In this document: positions 1 to 8,834 of the stretch, piece after piece | Position numbering within the stretch: the first letter of the stretch is position 1 | How the letters are laid out: each line of letters starts with the position of its first letter | DNA from: Flammeovirga yaeyamensis | GTDB taxonomy: Bacteria; Bacteroidota; Bacteroidia; Cytophagales; Flammeovirgaceae | Assembly: GCF_018736045.1 (NCBI RefSeq) | Contig: NZ_CP076132.1 | Location: 2,775,501 to 2,839,500, forward strand | Direction of reading: 5' to 3' | Length of the DNA stretch: 64,000 nucleotides | The notes under the pieces: generated by a model | Told to the model about the DNA's origin: nothing | Seen by the model: the letters and a program-made list of their open reading frames with translations, nothing else | The model's database searches: none | Program-made: the position numbers and the translations under genes

Positions 1-2534
1 CTCCTAATGTAAAAAATTTAAATTCTTTAAATATTGGAAACATTTCAAATAACAGACTTTCTTATTCTTCACTAAATAATTTTCCTGAAAGTTTTTTAAA
101 TAAAATCTCATATTCACCACAAAGAAACACACAAAATGATACTACAATATTTTTTGATAACAATTATACTATTGATTCTAAAGACTCACTAACAAATAAT
201 AATCATCAATGGTATAAAAATAAAATTATGTTACCAAATGAAAACAATAGGTATCTTACTATATATACTAATGGTGATTACCAATGTGTTATTACAAATA
301 GTGATTTTTCCTCACTTACTGAAGTTAAAACAGCAAATTTCAGTATGGTTAATTCTGCACCTTTTAAATCTGACTCCTTAGCATTAGAAAGCTTATCAAA
401 TAATAACCCTTCAAACAACCTAAACTGGTCTCCAACAATAAGAGTAAAAGATTGGACTGGAGTTACACACACCGGTTTCCTTGGTGATCAAGTCACAAAA
501 GTAGATATTGACAATCAAAACCTATCTGAACTACCAACAGCACTTCAAAATCTTACAGGATTAGATACTTTAATCTTGTCCAACAATAGATTTGTATTTG
601 ACAAATTATATGCCACACAAGGACTATCTCCTACTAATATATTCACCTATTCACCTCAAGCAAATTTAGGTACCGAAAAATCAATTGGATATACTGGAAC
701 CCCTGTTAATCTTGAAGTAGACTTAGCAGTTACTGATACATCTGGAAATAATATTTATCAATGGTATAAGGATGGTCAAATTATAAGTGGTGCAAATCAA
801 AGAACATATTCCACTACTGAAATTGGCACTTATCATTGTGAAATCACAAATAGTGATTTCCCTATTTTAACATTAAGACAAAATAATATTTTTATTTTTG
901 ATCAAGCATTATTCGATCAAGATTCAACAATAGTAAGATCTATTTATGAAAACAATCCCTCAAATACTTTAGGTTGGAGTTTGTCAGATCCAATTTCACA
1001 ATGGAATGGTGTAAATCTAAGAGGAGGAAGGGTAAATAGTCTACATTTATCAAACACTAACTTAAATTCATTACCCGATAATATTCAATTATTAAACAAG
1101 CTTGATAGTATCGATATTAGTTACAATACATTTAGTGCTCTACCTACTTTATGGAGCAACCTCACTGAATTGGTTTATTTAGATGTATCTCATAATCAAT
1201 TAACATCTTTAGTAGATGAAGTCTATATTTTAACTCAGTTATTACACCTTGATATTTCTTCTAATCAAATTGATTTCCTTAATAGTATTGTTGGTCAACT
1301 CTCCCAATTAGACTATTTAAATGTCTCCAATAATAATTTCACCTTCGATGATTTATTGAAGATTAATAAAGATAATATCTCAAATTTCACCTATTCACCT
1401 CAAGGAGCTGCAGGTCCAGAACAATTTATAGCAACTGCTGGTATAATTGATATTTCTGTTGACCCAAGTGTTGATCCTTTAGTAAGTTCCAATCAGTATC
1501 AATGGTTTTATGAAAGAAATCAATTAGTTGGTGAAACTAGCAGGACTTATACTGTAGATAATCAATTTGGTGTTTATCATGTGACCATTATGAATTCAGA
1601 GCTCCCTAGTTTATTATTAAGAACTTCAGATATCAATGTTTCACCAGATCAAGTTTTTACAAATGATTCTTTGGCTTTAATTACCTTGATGAATGAAAAC
1701 TCTGATAATACACTCTCTTGGAACACTTCTGAGCCGGTGGGAACATGGGAAGGAATTAAAGTAGATGGCTATAGTTCAAGAGTATTTTATATTGACGTTT
1801 GGAGTAAGAATATTACCAATTTCCCATCATCGATTTCTACTTTAGATTCGCTAAAAGAGATTAATTTTGGATCAAACGATATTGAATCTATTGATGAAGA
1901 TTTTTACACTAATGATCAATTAGAGTATGCTAATTTCTCTAACAATCATTTGCCCTTTTCCGAATTGGATAAAGTAAATATTGATCCAAGTAATGGTAAT
2001 GGCCAAAACTTTGTTTATCAGAATCAAAAAGCTATTGGAGTTGAAAACTCAACCGTAACATTAGAAAACGGGGTAAATTACCTCATCATCCCTGATAATC
2101 TTAAAGCAGCAGATGATCAATATCAATGGTATAGAAATGGTAATTTGATCAATAACGCTTCAAATGACTCCCTTTGGGTGAATAATATTGGGGAATATAA
2201 TTACACTATTAAAAATTCTAGATATCCGAATGAACTACTTACTTCATTTTCTATTACAGTAGATGGAGAAGTAACATCAACTAATGATGCAGTAAAGAAT
2301 AATATTAAAATTTATCCAAACCCTACTGATGGTGTACTAATTATTAAGTCAAATAATCTATCTATAGAAGGTATTCAAGTGAGAGATATTCAAGGAAAAT
2401 TATTAGATAATCATCTAAGCTCAATTAACTCTTTTGAGAAGCAAGTAAATATAGAAAATTATCCCTCCGGAGTATATATGATTAGTATACATACTGATAA
2501 AGGAAGTAGTGTATTTAGAGTGATTAAAAAGTAA
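1..2534 (+). CDS. Modular LRR / Ig-like surface protein with T9SS sorting domain (5' end outside window)
   Basis: The reading frame is open from the left edge (frame starting at base 3), so the first ATG at 228 is internal and the gene is 5'-truncated by the window. The visible part alternates two modules. One is a leucine-rich block with LxxLxLSxNxL strands. The other is an Ig-like block that begins near a YSPQ motif and carries QWYKDG and a GTYHCEITNS-like strand. About four Ig-like and four LRR blocks are seen, the first incomplete. The last 80 residues (IKIYPNPTDGVL, then PSGVYMISI) are a type A T9SS C-terminal domain, so the protein should be exported and surface-attached or released. 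Role inferred: adhesion or ligand binding. The next gene lies on the other strand behind a shared terminator. Confidence 0.9.
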   Translation, partial: PNVKNLNSLNIGNISNNRLSYSSLNNFPESFLNKISYSPQRNTQNDTTIFFDNNYTIDSKDSLTNNNHQWYKNKIMLPNENNRYLTIYTNGDYQCVITNSDFSSLTEVKTANFSMVNSAPFKSDSLALESLSNNNPSNNLNWSPTIRVKDWTGVTHTGFLGDQVTKVDIDNQNLSELPTALQNLTGLDTLILSNNRFVFDKLYATQGLSPTNIFTYSPQANLGTEKSIGYTGTPVNLEVDLAVTDTSGNNIYQWYKDGQIISGANQRTYSTTEIGTYHCEITNSDFPILTLRQNNIFIFDQALFDQDSTIVRSIYENNPSNTLGWSLSDPISQWNGVNLRGGRVNSLHLSNTNLNSLPDNIQLLNKLDSIDISYNTFSALPTLWSNLTELVYLDVSHNQLTSLVDEVYILTQLLHLDISSNQIDFLNSIVGQLSQLDYLNVSNNNFTFDDLLKINKDNISNFTYSPQGAAGPEQFIATAGIIDISVDPSVDPLVSSNQYQWFYERNQLVGETSRTYTVDNQFGVYHVTIMNSELPSLLLRTSDINVSPDQVFTNDSLALITLMNENSDNTLSWNTSEPVGTWEGIKVDGYSSRVFYIDVWSKNITNFPSSISTLDSLKEINFGSNDIESIDEDFYTNDQLEYANFSNNHLPFSELDKVNIDPSNGNGQNFVYQNQKAIGVENSTVTLENGVNYLIIPDNLKAADDQYQWYRNGNLINNASNDSLWVNNIGEYNYTIKNSRYPNELLTSFSITVDGEVTSTNDAVKNNIKIYPNPTDGVLIIKSNNLSIEGIQVRDIQGKLLDNHLSSINSFEKQVNIENYPSGVYMISIHTDKGSSVFRVIKK

Positions 2535-2568
2535 TCAAATAATTCACTTGTCGTTATTAGTGATACCA

Positions 2569-2609
2569 TAATAAAACCCATGAAATGTAACTTTTATGGG
2601 TTTTATTAT
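2569..2609. terminator. Bidirectional rho-independent terminator
   Basis: Twelve-base perfect arms (AATAAAACCCAT at 2570-2581 and its complement at 2596-2607), A-rich before and T-rich after, between the convergent LRR gene and ABC exporter gene. It should serve both. Confidence 0.75.
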
Positions 2610-2635
2610 ATAAACAGTTATAGCTGAAAAATTTT

Positions 2636-4363
2636 CTATTCTACAACTTCTGGTGTTAAATCAATTATTCGATCACATTCTTCTAAAGTAGATAATCTAT
2701 GAGCAATAATTATTATGGTTAAATCGTCAGTATGAGATAAACTATTGATAGATTCTGTGATTTCTTTTTCTGTTTCGTTATCTAATGCTGATGTAGCCTC
2801 ATCAAAGAATAATATTTCAGCATCAAAATATAGTGCTCTAGCAATACCCACTCTTTGTCTTTGTCCACCAGAGAGTTTAGTACCATTCTCTCCTATTCGG
2901 GTATTTACTCCATCTGATAGCTCATTAGCTACTTCCCATAGACTTGCTTTTTGAAGAACAACTTTCACTTTTTCAAAATCAATCTCCTCAACAGTACAAC
3001 CAAAAGCGACATTCTCAGCTAATGTTCCATCTATGATGTATACATTCTGTTGTACATATCCCACTTTGTGGTAAAAATCATCTTCATAGGTCTCATCATA
3101 AACAACGTCATCTACTAAATACTTTCCATCCGATACTTTTAGAAAGCCAAGTAAAATATTCATGATAGTTGTTTTACCTGAACCGGAAGACCCTATTAAA
3201 CCAATGGTCTCTCCCTTTTTAATCTTAAGAGAAAAATTTGAAATTACATTTTCATCGGCATCATCATATCTAAACGAAATATTATCCAAATAAAGCTCTT
3301 TCTTAAAGGTAATTTCCTTTTGGGTAGGTCTTTTATAATGGACTTCTTTTTTTAGTGGTTTTAGTACTTCAAATGTCCATTTATTTTGATTTAAGCCATT
3401 TATATAGGTCATCATTCTATTGATTGATGGCATGATTCTAAATCCCGCAATGGCAAACACACCCAAAAGTTGAAGTAACTCTAAGCGGGAATCTAGGTAA
3501 TATACACCGTATACATTCATTACTAAAATAGCCAACATTAATGAGGATTCAATTACTCTAGTTGGGGCTAAATTATATATATTAGCTCTAATATTAGTTT
3601 CAGCTAAAGCGTCAACATCATTAGTGATTCTTTCTCTAAAGGTATTTTCTGAACCAGATATCAGCACATCTACATATCCAAAAATGCTTTGGAAAATATT
3701 TTTACTAAGTCTGGGATTTACATCACGTCTAACGTCACTAATTGCGATTGATTTTCTTTGAACGTATTTATAAAAAATGAAAAAAGTAGGAATGACTATA
3801 ACAGCTAAAAGCATCATTATATTTAAATCGTAATATGCAATACCAAAAACGATTAGTAATAAAATAACAATTTCATTTAATACATTTAATACGCCTAAAA
3901 GTTGTTGATTAGCAAAGTTTTGAGTTGCCAAATGGATGTTACGAAATAAAACATTTGAATTCTCTTCTTTAAAAAAAGCAAACCCTTTTCTATAGTATAT
4001 CTGATGTAATCGTTTAGCAAAATCGCCATATAAACCCATTGCAAATTCACTTTGCCACTTTATTATGAACATCCCTCCTACATTTTTAAGAAGAACAATA
4101 ACAAATAAGAAAGAAGTAAGTAATATGATAAGTTGTTTATCATCTGTCAGACCAAATGTAGTGTAAATCCAATTCGCCCAAGCATATTTTTCAACCATAT
4201 TATCTTCCAATAATACCGCAAACACAGGCAACATCGCACTAAGACCTATGAGTTCTAATCCAGAATTTATAAAGAGTAAAATACTTACACCAATAGCTTT
4301 AACCTTTTGATCTTTAGGGAGAATTGATCGGATAAATTGTATGGTTTGTATTATTATTTTCAT
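2636..4363 (-). CDS. ABC exporter half-transporter (MsbA/PglK-like)
   Basis: A 575-residue fused permease-ATPase. The first ~330 residues carry about six hydrophobic segments of an exporter-type membrane domain. The ATPase half has Walker A GSSGSGKTT near residue 390, the signature LSGGQRQR near 497, Walker B EILFFDEATSALD near 520 and the switch His in IIIAHRLST near 554, so it should be active as a homodimer. Length and the neighbouring Wzx-type flippase suggest a lipid-linked oligosaccharide or lipid A-type cargo (PglK or MsbA role), but the substrate cannot be read from sequence. The flippase gene lies upstream on the same strand, 105 bp away, with a tandem repeat between, so co-transcription is possible. 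Confidence 0.85.
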   Translation of the reverse strand: MKIIIQTIQFIRSILPKDQKVKAIGVSILLFINSGLELIGLSAMLPVFAVLLEDNMVEKYAWANWIYTTFGLTDDKQLIILLTSFLFVIVLLKNVGGMFIIKWQSEFAMGLYGDFAKRLHQIYYRKGFAFFKEENSNVLFRNIHLATQNFANQQLLGVLNVLNEIVILLLIVFGIAYYDLNIMMLLAVIVIPTFFIFYKYVQRKSIAISDVRRDVNPRLSKNIFQSIFGYVDVLISGSENTFRERITNDVDALAETNIRANIYNLAPTRVIESSLMLAILVMNVYGVYYLDSRLELLQLLGVFAIAGFRIMPSINRMMTYINGLNQNKWTFEVLKPLKKEVHYKRPTQKEITFKKELYLDNISFRYDDADENVISNFSLKIKKGETIGLIGSSGSGKTTIMNILLGFLKVSDGKYLVDDVVYDETYEDDFYHKVGYVQQNVYIIDGTLAENVAFGCTVEEIDFEKVKVVLQKASLWEVANELSDGVNTRIGENGTKLSGGQRQRVGIARALYFDAEILFFDEATSALDNETEKEITESINSLSHTDDLTIIIIAHRLSTLEECDRIIDLTPEVVE

Positions 4364-4401
4364 TGAAGGTTATTTTAATGTACGGACAAAAATAAGGAAT
4401 T

Positions 4402-4434
4402 GAGTTAGGAATTAGGAGTTAGGAGTTAGGAGTT
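4402..4434. repeat. Heptanucleotide tandem repeat (GAGTTAG unit)
   Basis: About 4.7 head-to-tail copies of GAGTTAG, one with the variant GAATTAG, followed by a T-run. A near-identical array lies at 5711-5738, so the flippase gene between them is flanked by direct repeats. Confidence 0.85.
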
Positions 4435-4468
4435 TTTGTTTATTCAACTCATATACAGTGATATAAAT

Positions 4469-5650
4469 TTAGAGTTTTATTTTTAATATTAGAATGGCTA
4501 ACATATTTACTAATATCATTGAAATAATAAATGGTAGTATTCCAAAGAAATACAAAACAAATAAACACCCCAGAAACAACCCCTTCCCTAACATATTCAC
4601 TCTCAACGTAAACTTGGTCTCGCCTAAACTGTTATAATATACCTCTGCAATTTGATAGACACTTTGAGTACAAATCAAAAATGAGAGTAGTCCAAAATAT
4701 TGTCCACTTGTTCTCCACACCTCTCCAAAAAAGAAAACAAACAGATGTTCTGAAGTAAAAAATAGAAATAAGGCGATGCTAAAAGTGATCAAAAAAGTGA
4801 CTAGAATGGATCTATTGAATAAGATCTTTGAGGACTGAGTTTTATTCCCTTTTGAAAAATAAGGTAATAATAAGTTATTGACGACTTGAAAAAGTGAATT
4901 ACTTATTTGCTGTTGAATGGATTTGGCTTTGACATAACTTCCCAACATTAAGCTGCTTCCTACAAATTGTATTAATAAAATGTCTATTTGAGAGAATAAA
5001 TTGTTCAAAAACACAGAGGCTGAACGGGTTTTCATGTAGGGATAAAAAGATGCTAAAGATGTCCTCTCAACTTTTGGTTTCCATGAACACAAAAAATAGA
5101 ATAATGTAAATTGAAGAGCATATCTTAAAAGGAAAGTCCAAACTAAAGCAAAGATTCCATATCCTTGATAAGCGATTATTAATCCTAAAATCGTTGAGCT
5201 TAAAGATGAAATGGTATAAACTATGGAGGTGATTTTAAACTTTAAATCAATTTTCAGTTTAGTCATGGATAAACCTCCCCACCCTTCAAAGAGAAAACAT
5301 AAGCTCAATATAAAAGCGGCTAAAGGTTGATAGGTAAAATCATCAAATACAAAAGTTAATCCGTAATAAGATAGATTGAATGTCAAAAAACAAATGAAGC
5401 CTAAAGTCAAGATCACCCAAAATGCTGTGGAAAGTTCTCTATCCGATACCTGATTCTTTTGTATGAGTGCTTCATGTAAAGAAAAGTCTTGAAAAACATT
5501 TAAAGTCACTACAATGACCACCATTATACCAAATGAGGCATAATCAGCTGGTGTTAGAAATCTAGTCATGAAGACTGATCCCAACAAAACCACTGCTTGA
5601 CTAAGCACTTTTGATGAAAATTCGTAAGTGAGGTTCTTTAAAAAACTCAA
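4469..5650 (-). CDS. Wzx-type oligosaccharide flippase (MOP superfamily)
   Basis: A 393-residue, very hydrophobic protein with about 11-12 membrane segments. The N-terminus (SSKVLSQAVVLLGSVFMTRFLTPADYASFG) has the SxxxxxxxxxxxxxxRxLxPxdyG pattern of Wzx/WzxC-like polysaccharide translocases. These flip undecaprenyl-linked glycan repeat units across the inner membrane. It is shorter than the usual 430-490 residues and ends on a short basic tail (KIKL), so one or two C-terminal helices may be missing. Together with the downstream ABC exporter it suggests a surface-glycan export segment, though no glycosyltransferase is in view. Start chosen at the first ATG, which precedes the conserved N-terminus directly. 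Confidence 0.82.
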   Translation of the reverse strand: MSFLKNLTYEFSSKVLSQAVVLLGSVFMTRFLTPADYASFGIMVVIVVTLNVFQDFSLHEALIQKNQVSDRELSTAFWVILTLGFICFLTFNLSYYGLTFVFDDFTYQPLAAFILSLCFLFEGWGGLSMTKLKIDLKFKITSIVYTISSLSSTILGLIIAYQGYGIFALVWTFLLRYALQFTLFYFLCSWKPKVERTSLASFYPYMKTRSASVFLNNLFSQIDILLIQFVGSSLMLGSYVKAKSIQQQISNSLFQVVNNLLLPYFSKGNKTQSSKILFNRSILVTFLITFSIALFLFFTSEHLFVFFFGEVWRTSGQYFGLLSFLICTQSVYQIAEVYYNSLGETKFTLRVNMLGKGLFLGCLFVLYFFGILPFIISMILVNMLAILILKIKL

Positions 5651-5710
5651 GGTAATAATAGATACTTTGATGTAAATGAAAAAAATCTCCTAAAAATAGA
5701 TATTAACTAG

Positions 5711-5738
5711 GAGTTAGGAATTAGGAGTTAGGAGTTTT
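5711..5738. repeat. Heptanucleotide tandem repeat (second GAGTTAG array)
   Basis: Units GAGTTAG, GAATTAG, GAGTTAG and a final GAGTT plus T-run, the same order as at 4402-4434 and in the same orientation. It lies in the 326-bp gap upstream of greB (5651-5976). That gap otherwise holds only a -7 box at 5815 and a palindromic repeat at 5866. Confidence 0.85.
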
Positions 5739-5814
5739 TTTACGTCAGAGGTGGTATTTTATAAAAAACCTATGTTTAAGTCATCGATCTGAATCAATTT
5801 TTAGAAAACATTCT

Positions 5815-5822
5815 TATTTTTG
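5815..5822 (+). promoter_or_regulatory. Candidate -7 promoter box for greB
   Basis: TATTTTTG matches the Bacteroidota -7 consensus TAnnTTTG, about 155 bp upstream of the greB ATG. The -33 element is not distinct. The leader RNA would contain the 5866 palindrome. Confidence 0.4.
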
Positions 5823-5865
5823 TTATCAATGGTAACTTGAGAAGGAATTCTTACAAAATACTCTT

Positions 5866-5894
5866 GTAGGGATGTTGCAGTGCAACGTCCGAAC
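5866..5894 (+). repeat. 29-bp palindromic interspersed repeat, copy 1
   Basis: Arms GGATGTTGCA and TGCAACGTCC around one central G, inside outer GTAG...GAAC. One arm position is a G-T wobble pair relative to the other copies. Four more copies (7391, 9548, 11986, 24967) are in the same strand orientation. Confidence 0.85.
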
Positions 5895-5976
5895 GGTTGA
5901 TTTTCAAATCATCATATATTTATAATTTGAAGAATTACCTACAGAAATTCTGGATCGGGCTAATAAACGAATAATA

Positions 5977-6441
5977 ATGACAAAGTCAGCATACATTACA
6001 AAAGAAGGAATGGAAGGATTGCAACAAGAAGTGCAAGTCCTTTGGGAAGAAAGAAAAATTGTTACTGAAGCAGTTTCTGATGCAGCCGCTATGGGCGATC
6101 GTTCGGAAAATGCCGAATACATATATGGTAAAAAGAAATTAAGAGAAATTGATGGCCGTTTGACTTACCTCAGAAGACGAATTGGTAATGTTAAGGTTTT
6201 TGATCAAGAGATTGATGAAAATAAAGCCATGTTCTCGGCTTATGTGACTTTTAAAGATCAAACCAACCACATGATGACCCTTCGTCTTGTTGGACCTGAT
6301 GAAGCGGATATCAAAAAGCAAACAATTTCTATTGCCTCTCCTATTGGAAAAGCTTTGTTAAATAAACAAATTGGTGATTCTGTAGATGTTGTCACTCCTG
6401 CAGGTAAGAAAACTTTCACTATCCAAAAAGTCAAATACTAA
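5977..6441 (+). CDS. greB: Transcription elongation factor GreB
   Basis: A 154-residue Gre factor that rescues backtracked RNA polymerase by stimulating transcript cleavage. The N-terminal coiled coil carries the tip MGDRSENAEYIYGKK with acidic residues D41 and E44, which help bind the catalytic Mg2+. The R-SENAEYIYGK form is GreB-like; GreA normally reads DLSENAEYHAAKE. The C-terminal FKBP-like half contains ASPIGKALLNKQIGD, the conserved Gre signature. Length is normal. It starts at the only good ATG, preceded by an AT-rich leader without a Shine-Dalgarno sequence. It is followed 55 bp later by a same-strand secreted protein gene that is probably functionally unrelated. Confidence 0.92.
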   Translation: MTKSAYITKEGMEGLQQEVQVLWEERKIVTEAVSDAAAMGDRSENAEYIYGKKKLREIDGRLTYLRRRIGNVKVFDQEIDENKAMFSAYVTFKDQTNHMMTLRLVGPDEADIKKQTISIASPIGKALLNKQIGDSVDVVTPAGKKTFTIQKVKY

Positions 6442-6496
6442 TTAGGTAGAGTTTTTGATTACTTATAACTGAATATCTATCTTAGAAATACTAAAA

Positions 6497-7330
6497 ATGA
6501 ACTATAAAAATATAATCCTAGCCGTTACTCTTTTTCTCACCACCTCACTTGTCTCTTTTGGACAAGATTGGTATGTACTTCATGTAACGGGTGAGATCAT
6601 AAATACAGCAACCAATACTCCAATTAAAAGTGGAGATATGTTAGGTGAAGATCTAGCTTTACAATTTGCAACAAACACTGCAAAAGCTGTAGTCATTGCT
6701 CGATCTAAAGGTAAAATGCTTTTGGATGGAAGTAAAACATCCAAGAATGAAGATGGTGAATTCATGAGTTTAGTATCTCAAGTGTTATTCCCTGTACAAT
6801 CAAATAAAATGATGAGTACGCGTAGAGTAACTTTCGGTGGAGAGATGGATATTTCTTATTATTTCAATGGTGGTCCATATGTCTTCATGAGCGATTCAGT
6901 AGTCCTCAATGTCGACAAATTTAGGTATCCCCTAACTGAAGATAAGAAAATGGCTGTTCGATTTGTATCTGAAGGTCAGGCATACAATCGCTGGATTGAG
7001 AATTATGGTTCAGATAATAAAATCTTGATTGATGCTAATAATGTATTCAAAGATGTAAATACAGATAAAATAGAAACAGTGGATGTATACTACCTAGATA
7101 TGAGTGGTGAAAAACCAAATCCAAAACATATAGGTAGCTTCGATCCTGTTTTCATCAATGAGGATAAATTAAAAACTGAATTACTCTCTCTTAAGAAATT
7201 CTTATCAGACTACCAGAATGAACCTAAGGAAACTGTGAAGAAAGAATTGTATCAATACGTTCTTGATATTTATGGCAAGGTGGATGAGGTGATGTTTGAA
7301 GATTGGAGTGAGGATATTGGGGTTATTTAG
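6497..7330 (+). CDS. Secreted protein with FecR-like N-terminal stretch, partner of CHASE2-like gene
   Basis: A 277-residue protein with a clear signal peptide (MNYKNIILAVTLFLTTSLVSFGQ). After it, the segment GEIINTATNTPIKSGDML, followed by a LQFATNTAKAVVIARSKGKMLLDG stretch, resembles the beta-strand pattern of FecR-type periplasmic domains (GD-x-L then A-x-V then a short Gly turn). The similarity is weak and read by eye. The C-terminal third is helical and charged. The next same-strand gene is a CHASE2-like membrane receptor, and FecR and CHASE2 domains are known to co-occur, so a periplasmic sensing pair is proposed. The TAG stop is supplied by the first unit of a downstream tandem repeat. 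Function otherwise unknown. Confidence 0.7.
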   Translation: MNYKNIILAVTLFLTTSLVSFGQDWYVLHVTGEIINTATNTPIKSGDMLGEDLALQFATNTAKAVVIARSKGKMLLDGSKTSKNEDGEFMSLVSQVLFPVQSNKMMSTRRVTFGGEMDISYYFNGGPYVFMSDSVVLNVDKFRYPLTEDKKMAVRFVSEGQAYNRWIENYGSDNKILIDANNVFKDVNTDKIETVDVYYLDMSGEKPNPKHIGSFDPVFINEDKLKTELLSLKKFLSDYQNEPKETVKKELYQYVLDIYGKVDEVMFEDWSEDIGVI

Positions 7331-7381
7331 GTAGCAGGTAGCAGGTAGTAGGTAGTAGGTAGCCAAAGTTAACGCTCGTTC
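7328..7381 (+). repeat. Heptad tandem repeat plus GTTAACGCTCGTT tail (left inverted copy)
   Basis: Five units of AGGTAGC/AGGTAGT (7328-7362) followed by GTTAACGCTCGTT. The same composite occurs in reverse complement at 9927-9981. The first unit provides the stop codon of the preceding gene. Confidence 0.85.
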
Positions 7382-7390
7382 TTGTGGTTC

Positions 7391-7419
7391 GTAGGGACGT
7401 AGCAGTGCAACGTCCGTAC
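7391..7419 (+). repeat. 29-bp palindromic interspersed repeat, copy 2
   Basis: Same element as at 5866. Arms GGACGTAGCA and TGCAACGTCC, one arm mismatch (T to A). Outer sequence GTAGG...CGTAC, preceded by GTGGTTC, as also seen at 24960. Confidence 0.85.
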
Positions 7420-7500
7420 AGGTGCATCTTCAATATCTCAATTTTTTAATTATCATTCTTATTTCTTCATTTTATAATAAGAACAACAATTTTTTAAATA

Positions 7501-8781
7501 ATGAGCAAACCAAGAAAAAAAACAGATCGTCTAATCTTTCGAATGCAGAACAATAGCATTTTGATGTGGGCGATTTCTATTGTGCATTCTTTTGTTATGA
7601 TCATTGGACTGATGTACTATATGTCATTGGTTTATGTGATGCCAGATGAAATTCTTTTGATTGAAACACTTTCTATGGTGAAGAATGCGTTATTGGGTGT
7701 GGAAGATAAGCCATCTAAAGATCGTTTTCTTTTTGTGAATTGCTCTTGGGAAAAGGATTTAACAGTAAAAAAGGATTCTAACGATTTTGTGATTGGTAAT
7801 GTGGATATTACTAATCGTAAATCGATTACTAAATTTGTAAATCAATTGAATCAAAACCCTGATAATCACGAGTATCTTTTGGTCGATGTTCGTTTTTATG
7901 ATGAATCTGAGGATGATAGTTTGATGCAAGCTGCTTTTGCTCAATCAAAAAATACGATTGTTTCATATCATAAAGGAGCTGATGGTAAACCGCATTATCC
8001 TGTTGTAGATGTACCTATAGGTCTATCCGATTTACAAGTACAAGAATTGAATCATGAAGAAACTGTTTTATTAAAGTACCATATTATTCAGGCCGATTCT
8101 TTAAAATCAACTCCTCTCCTAATTGCTGAAAGAATGTATGGAGAGACGATTGAAAAAGGTTGGCTATTTAATAAATTCAGAGGTAATTACATGTTGGATA
8201 GTTACATCCTGGACTACCCAATCCGACCATATGATATTTTTGTTAAGAATGACTACATGTACATTCAAATGCATGAGTTATTAAACATGCCTCCTTTCTT
8301 AATCGAAGATTATACAAAAGACAGAATTATTGTAATGGGAGACTTTGAGGATCATGATATTCATAAAACTATTTATGGGTTTATGCCTGGTCCACTTATC
8401 CTTACCAATGCATTTATTACTCTTGAAAGAGGTTATAATAAAATCACCATTGGATTCTTCATCTTTATCTTTATCTGTTTTACCTACATCTCACATAAAG
8501 CTTTAACGTTTAGAGATCCTGTGACGAAATTCATGGAGAAGTTCTTCAATTCAGATCACTTCTTGATGGAAATTCTTCAAGATTCACTATTCTATTTAGT
8601 CTTCTTTGGATTGATGTCGGTCATCTCCTATTTCCTATTCAATATTCACCTTACTGTATTGATTCTATCCTTCTACATGTACGGGGTGGAACAAGGTTTA
8701 CTTTATTATAAAGGGTATATTGAAGAGAAATCTAAGGGTAAGTCGAAGATAACGGAGAAGGAAACTGAGGGGGTGAAGTAA
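7501..8781 (+). CDS. CHASE2-like membrane sensor without output domain
   Basis: A 426-residue protein with one N-terminal membrane helix (residues ~20-46), a large periplasmic region (~47-318), then three C-terminal helices (~320-340, ~360-380, ~384-404) and a short basic tail. This is the topology of CHASE2 receptors. The membrane-proximal segment RIIVMGDFEDHDIH followed by FMPGPLILTNAFITLERG matches the CHASE2 ending, where an IG, an Asp-His region, PGV and an AN motif recur. Typical CHASE2 proteins continue into a kinase, cyclase or phosphatase domain; here the protein simply ends. It therefore cannot signal alone and may act through partners such as the upstream secreted FecR-like protein. 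Assignment by pattern, not search. Confidence 0.7.
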   Translation: MSKPRKKTDRLIFRMQNNSILMWAISIVHSFVMIIGLMYYMSLVYVMPDEILLIETLSMVKNALLGVEDKPSKDRFLFVNCSWEKDLTVKKDSNDFVIGNVDITNRKSITKFVNQLNQNPDNHEYLLVDVRFYDESEDDSLMQAAFAQSKNTIVSYHKGADGKPHYPVVDVPIGLSDLQVQELNHEETVLLKYHIIQADSLKSTPLLIAERMYGETIEKGWLFNKFRGNYMLDSYILDYPIRPYDIFVKNDYMYIQMHELLNMPPFLIEDYTKDRIIVMGDFEDHDIHKTIYGFMPGPLILTNAFITLERGYNKITIGFFIFIFICFTYISHKALTFRDPVTKFMEKFFNSDHFLMEILQDSLFYLVFFGLMSVISYFLFNIHLTVLILSFYMYGVEQGLLYYKGYIEEKSKGKSKITEKETEGVK

Positions 8782-8834
8782 TAGCAAGATATCTCCTAAC
8801 TTATCCACGATTGAAATGGTAGGTAGGAAACAAT

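Noticed and set aside
5904-6122. Minus-strand frame of 72 codons overlapping the start of greB
   Set aside because: It covers the conserved greB N-terminus in antisense, with no own signals.
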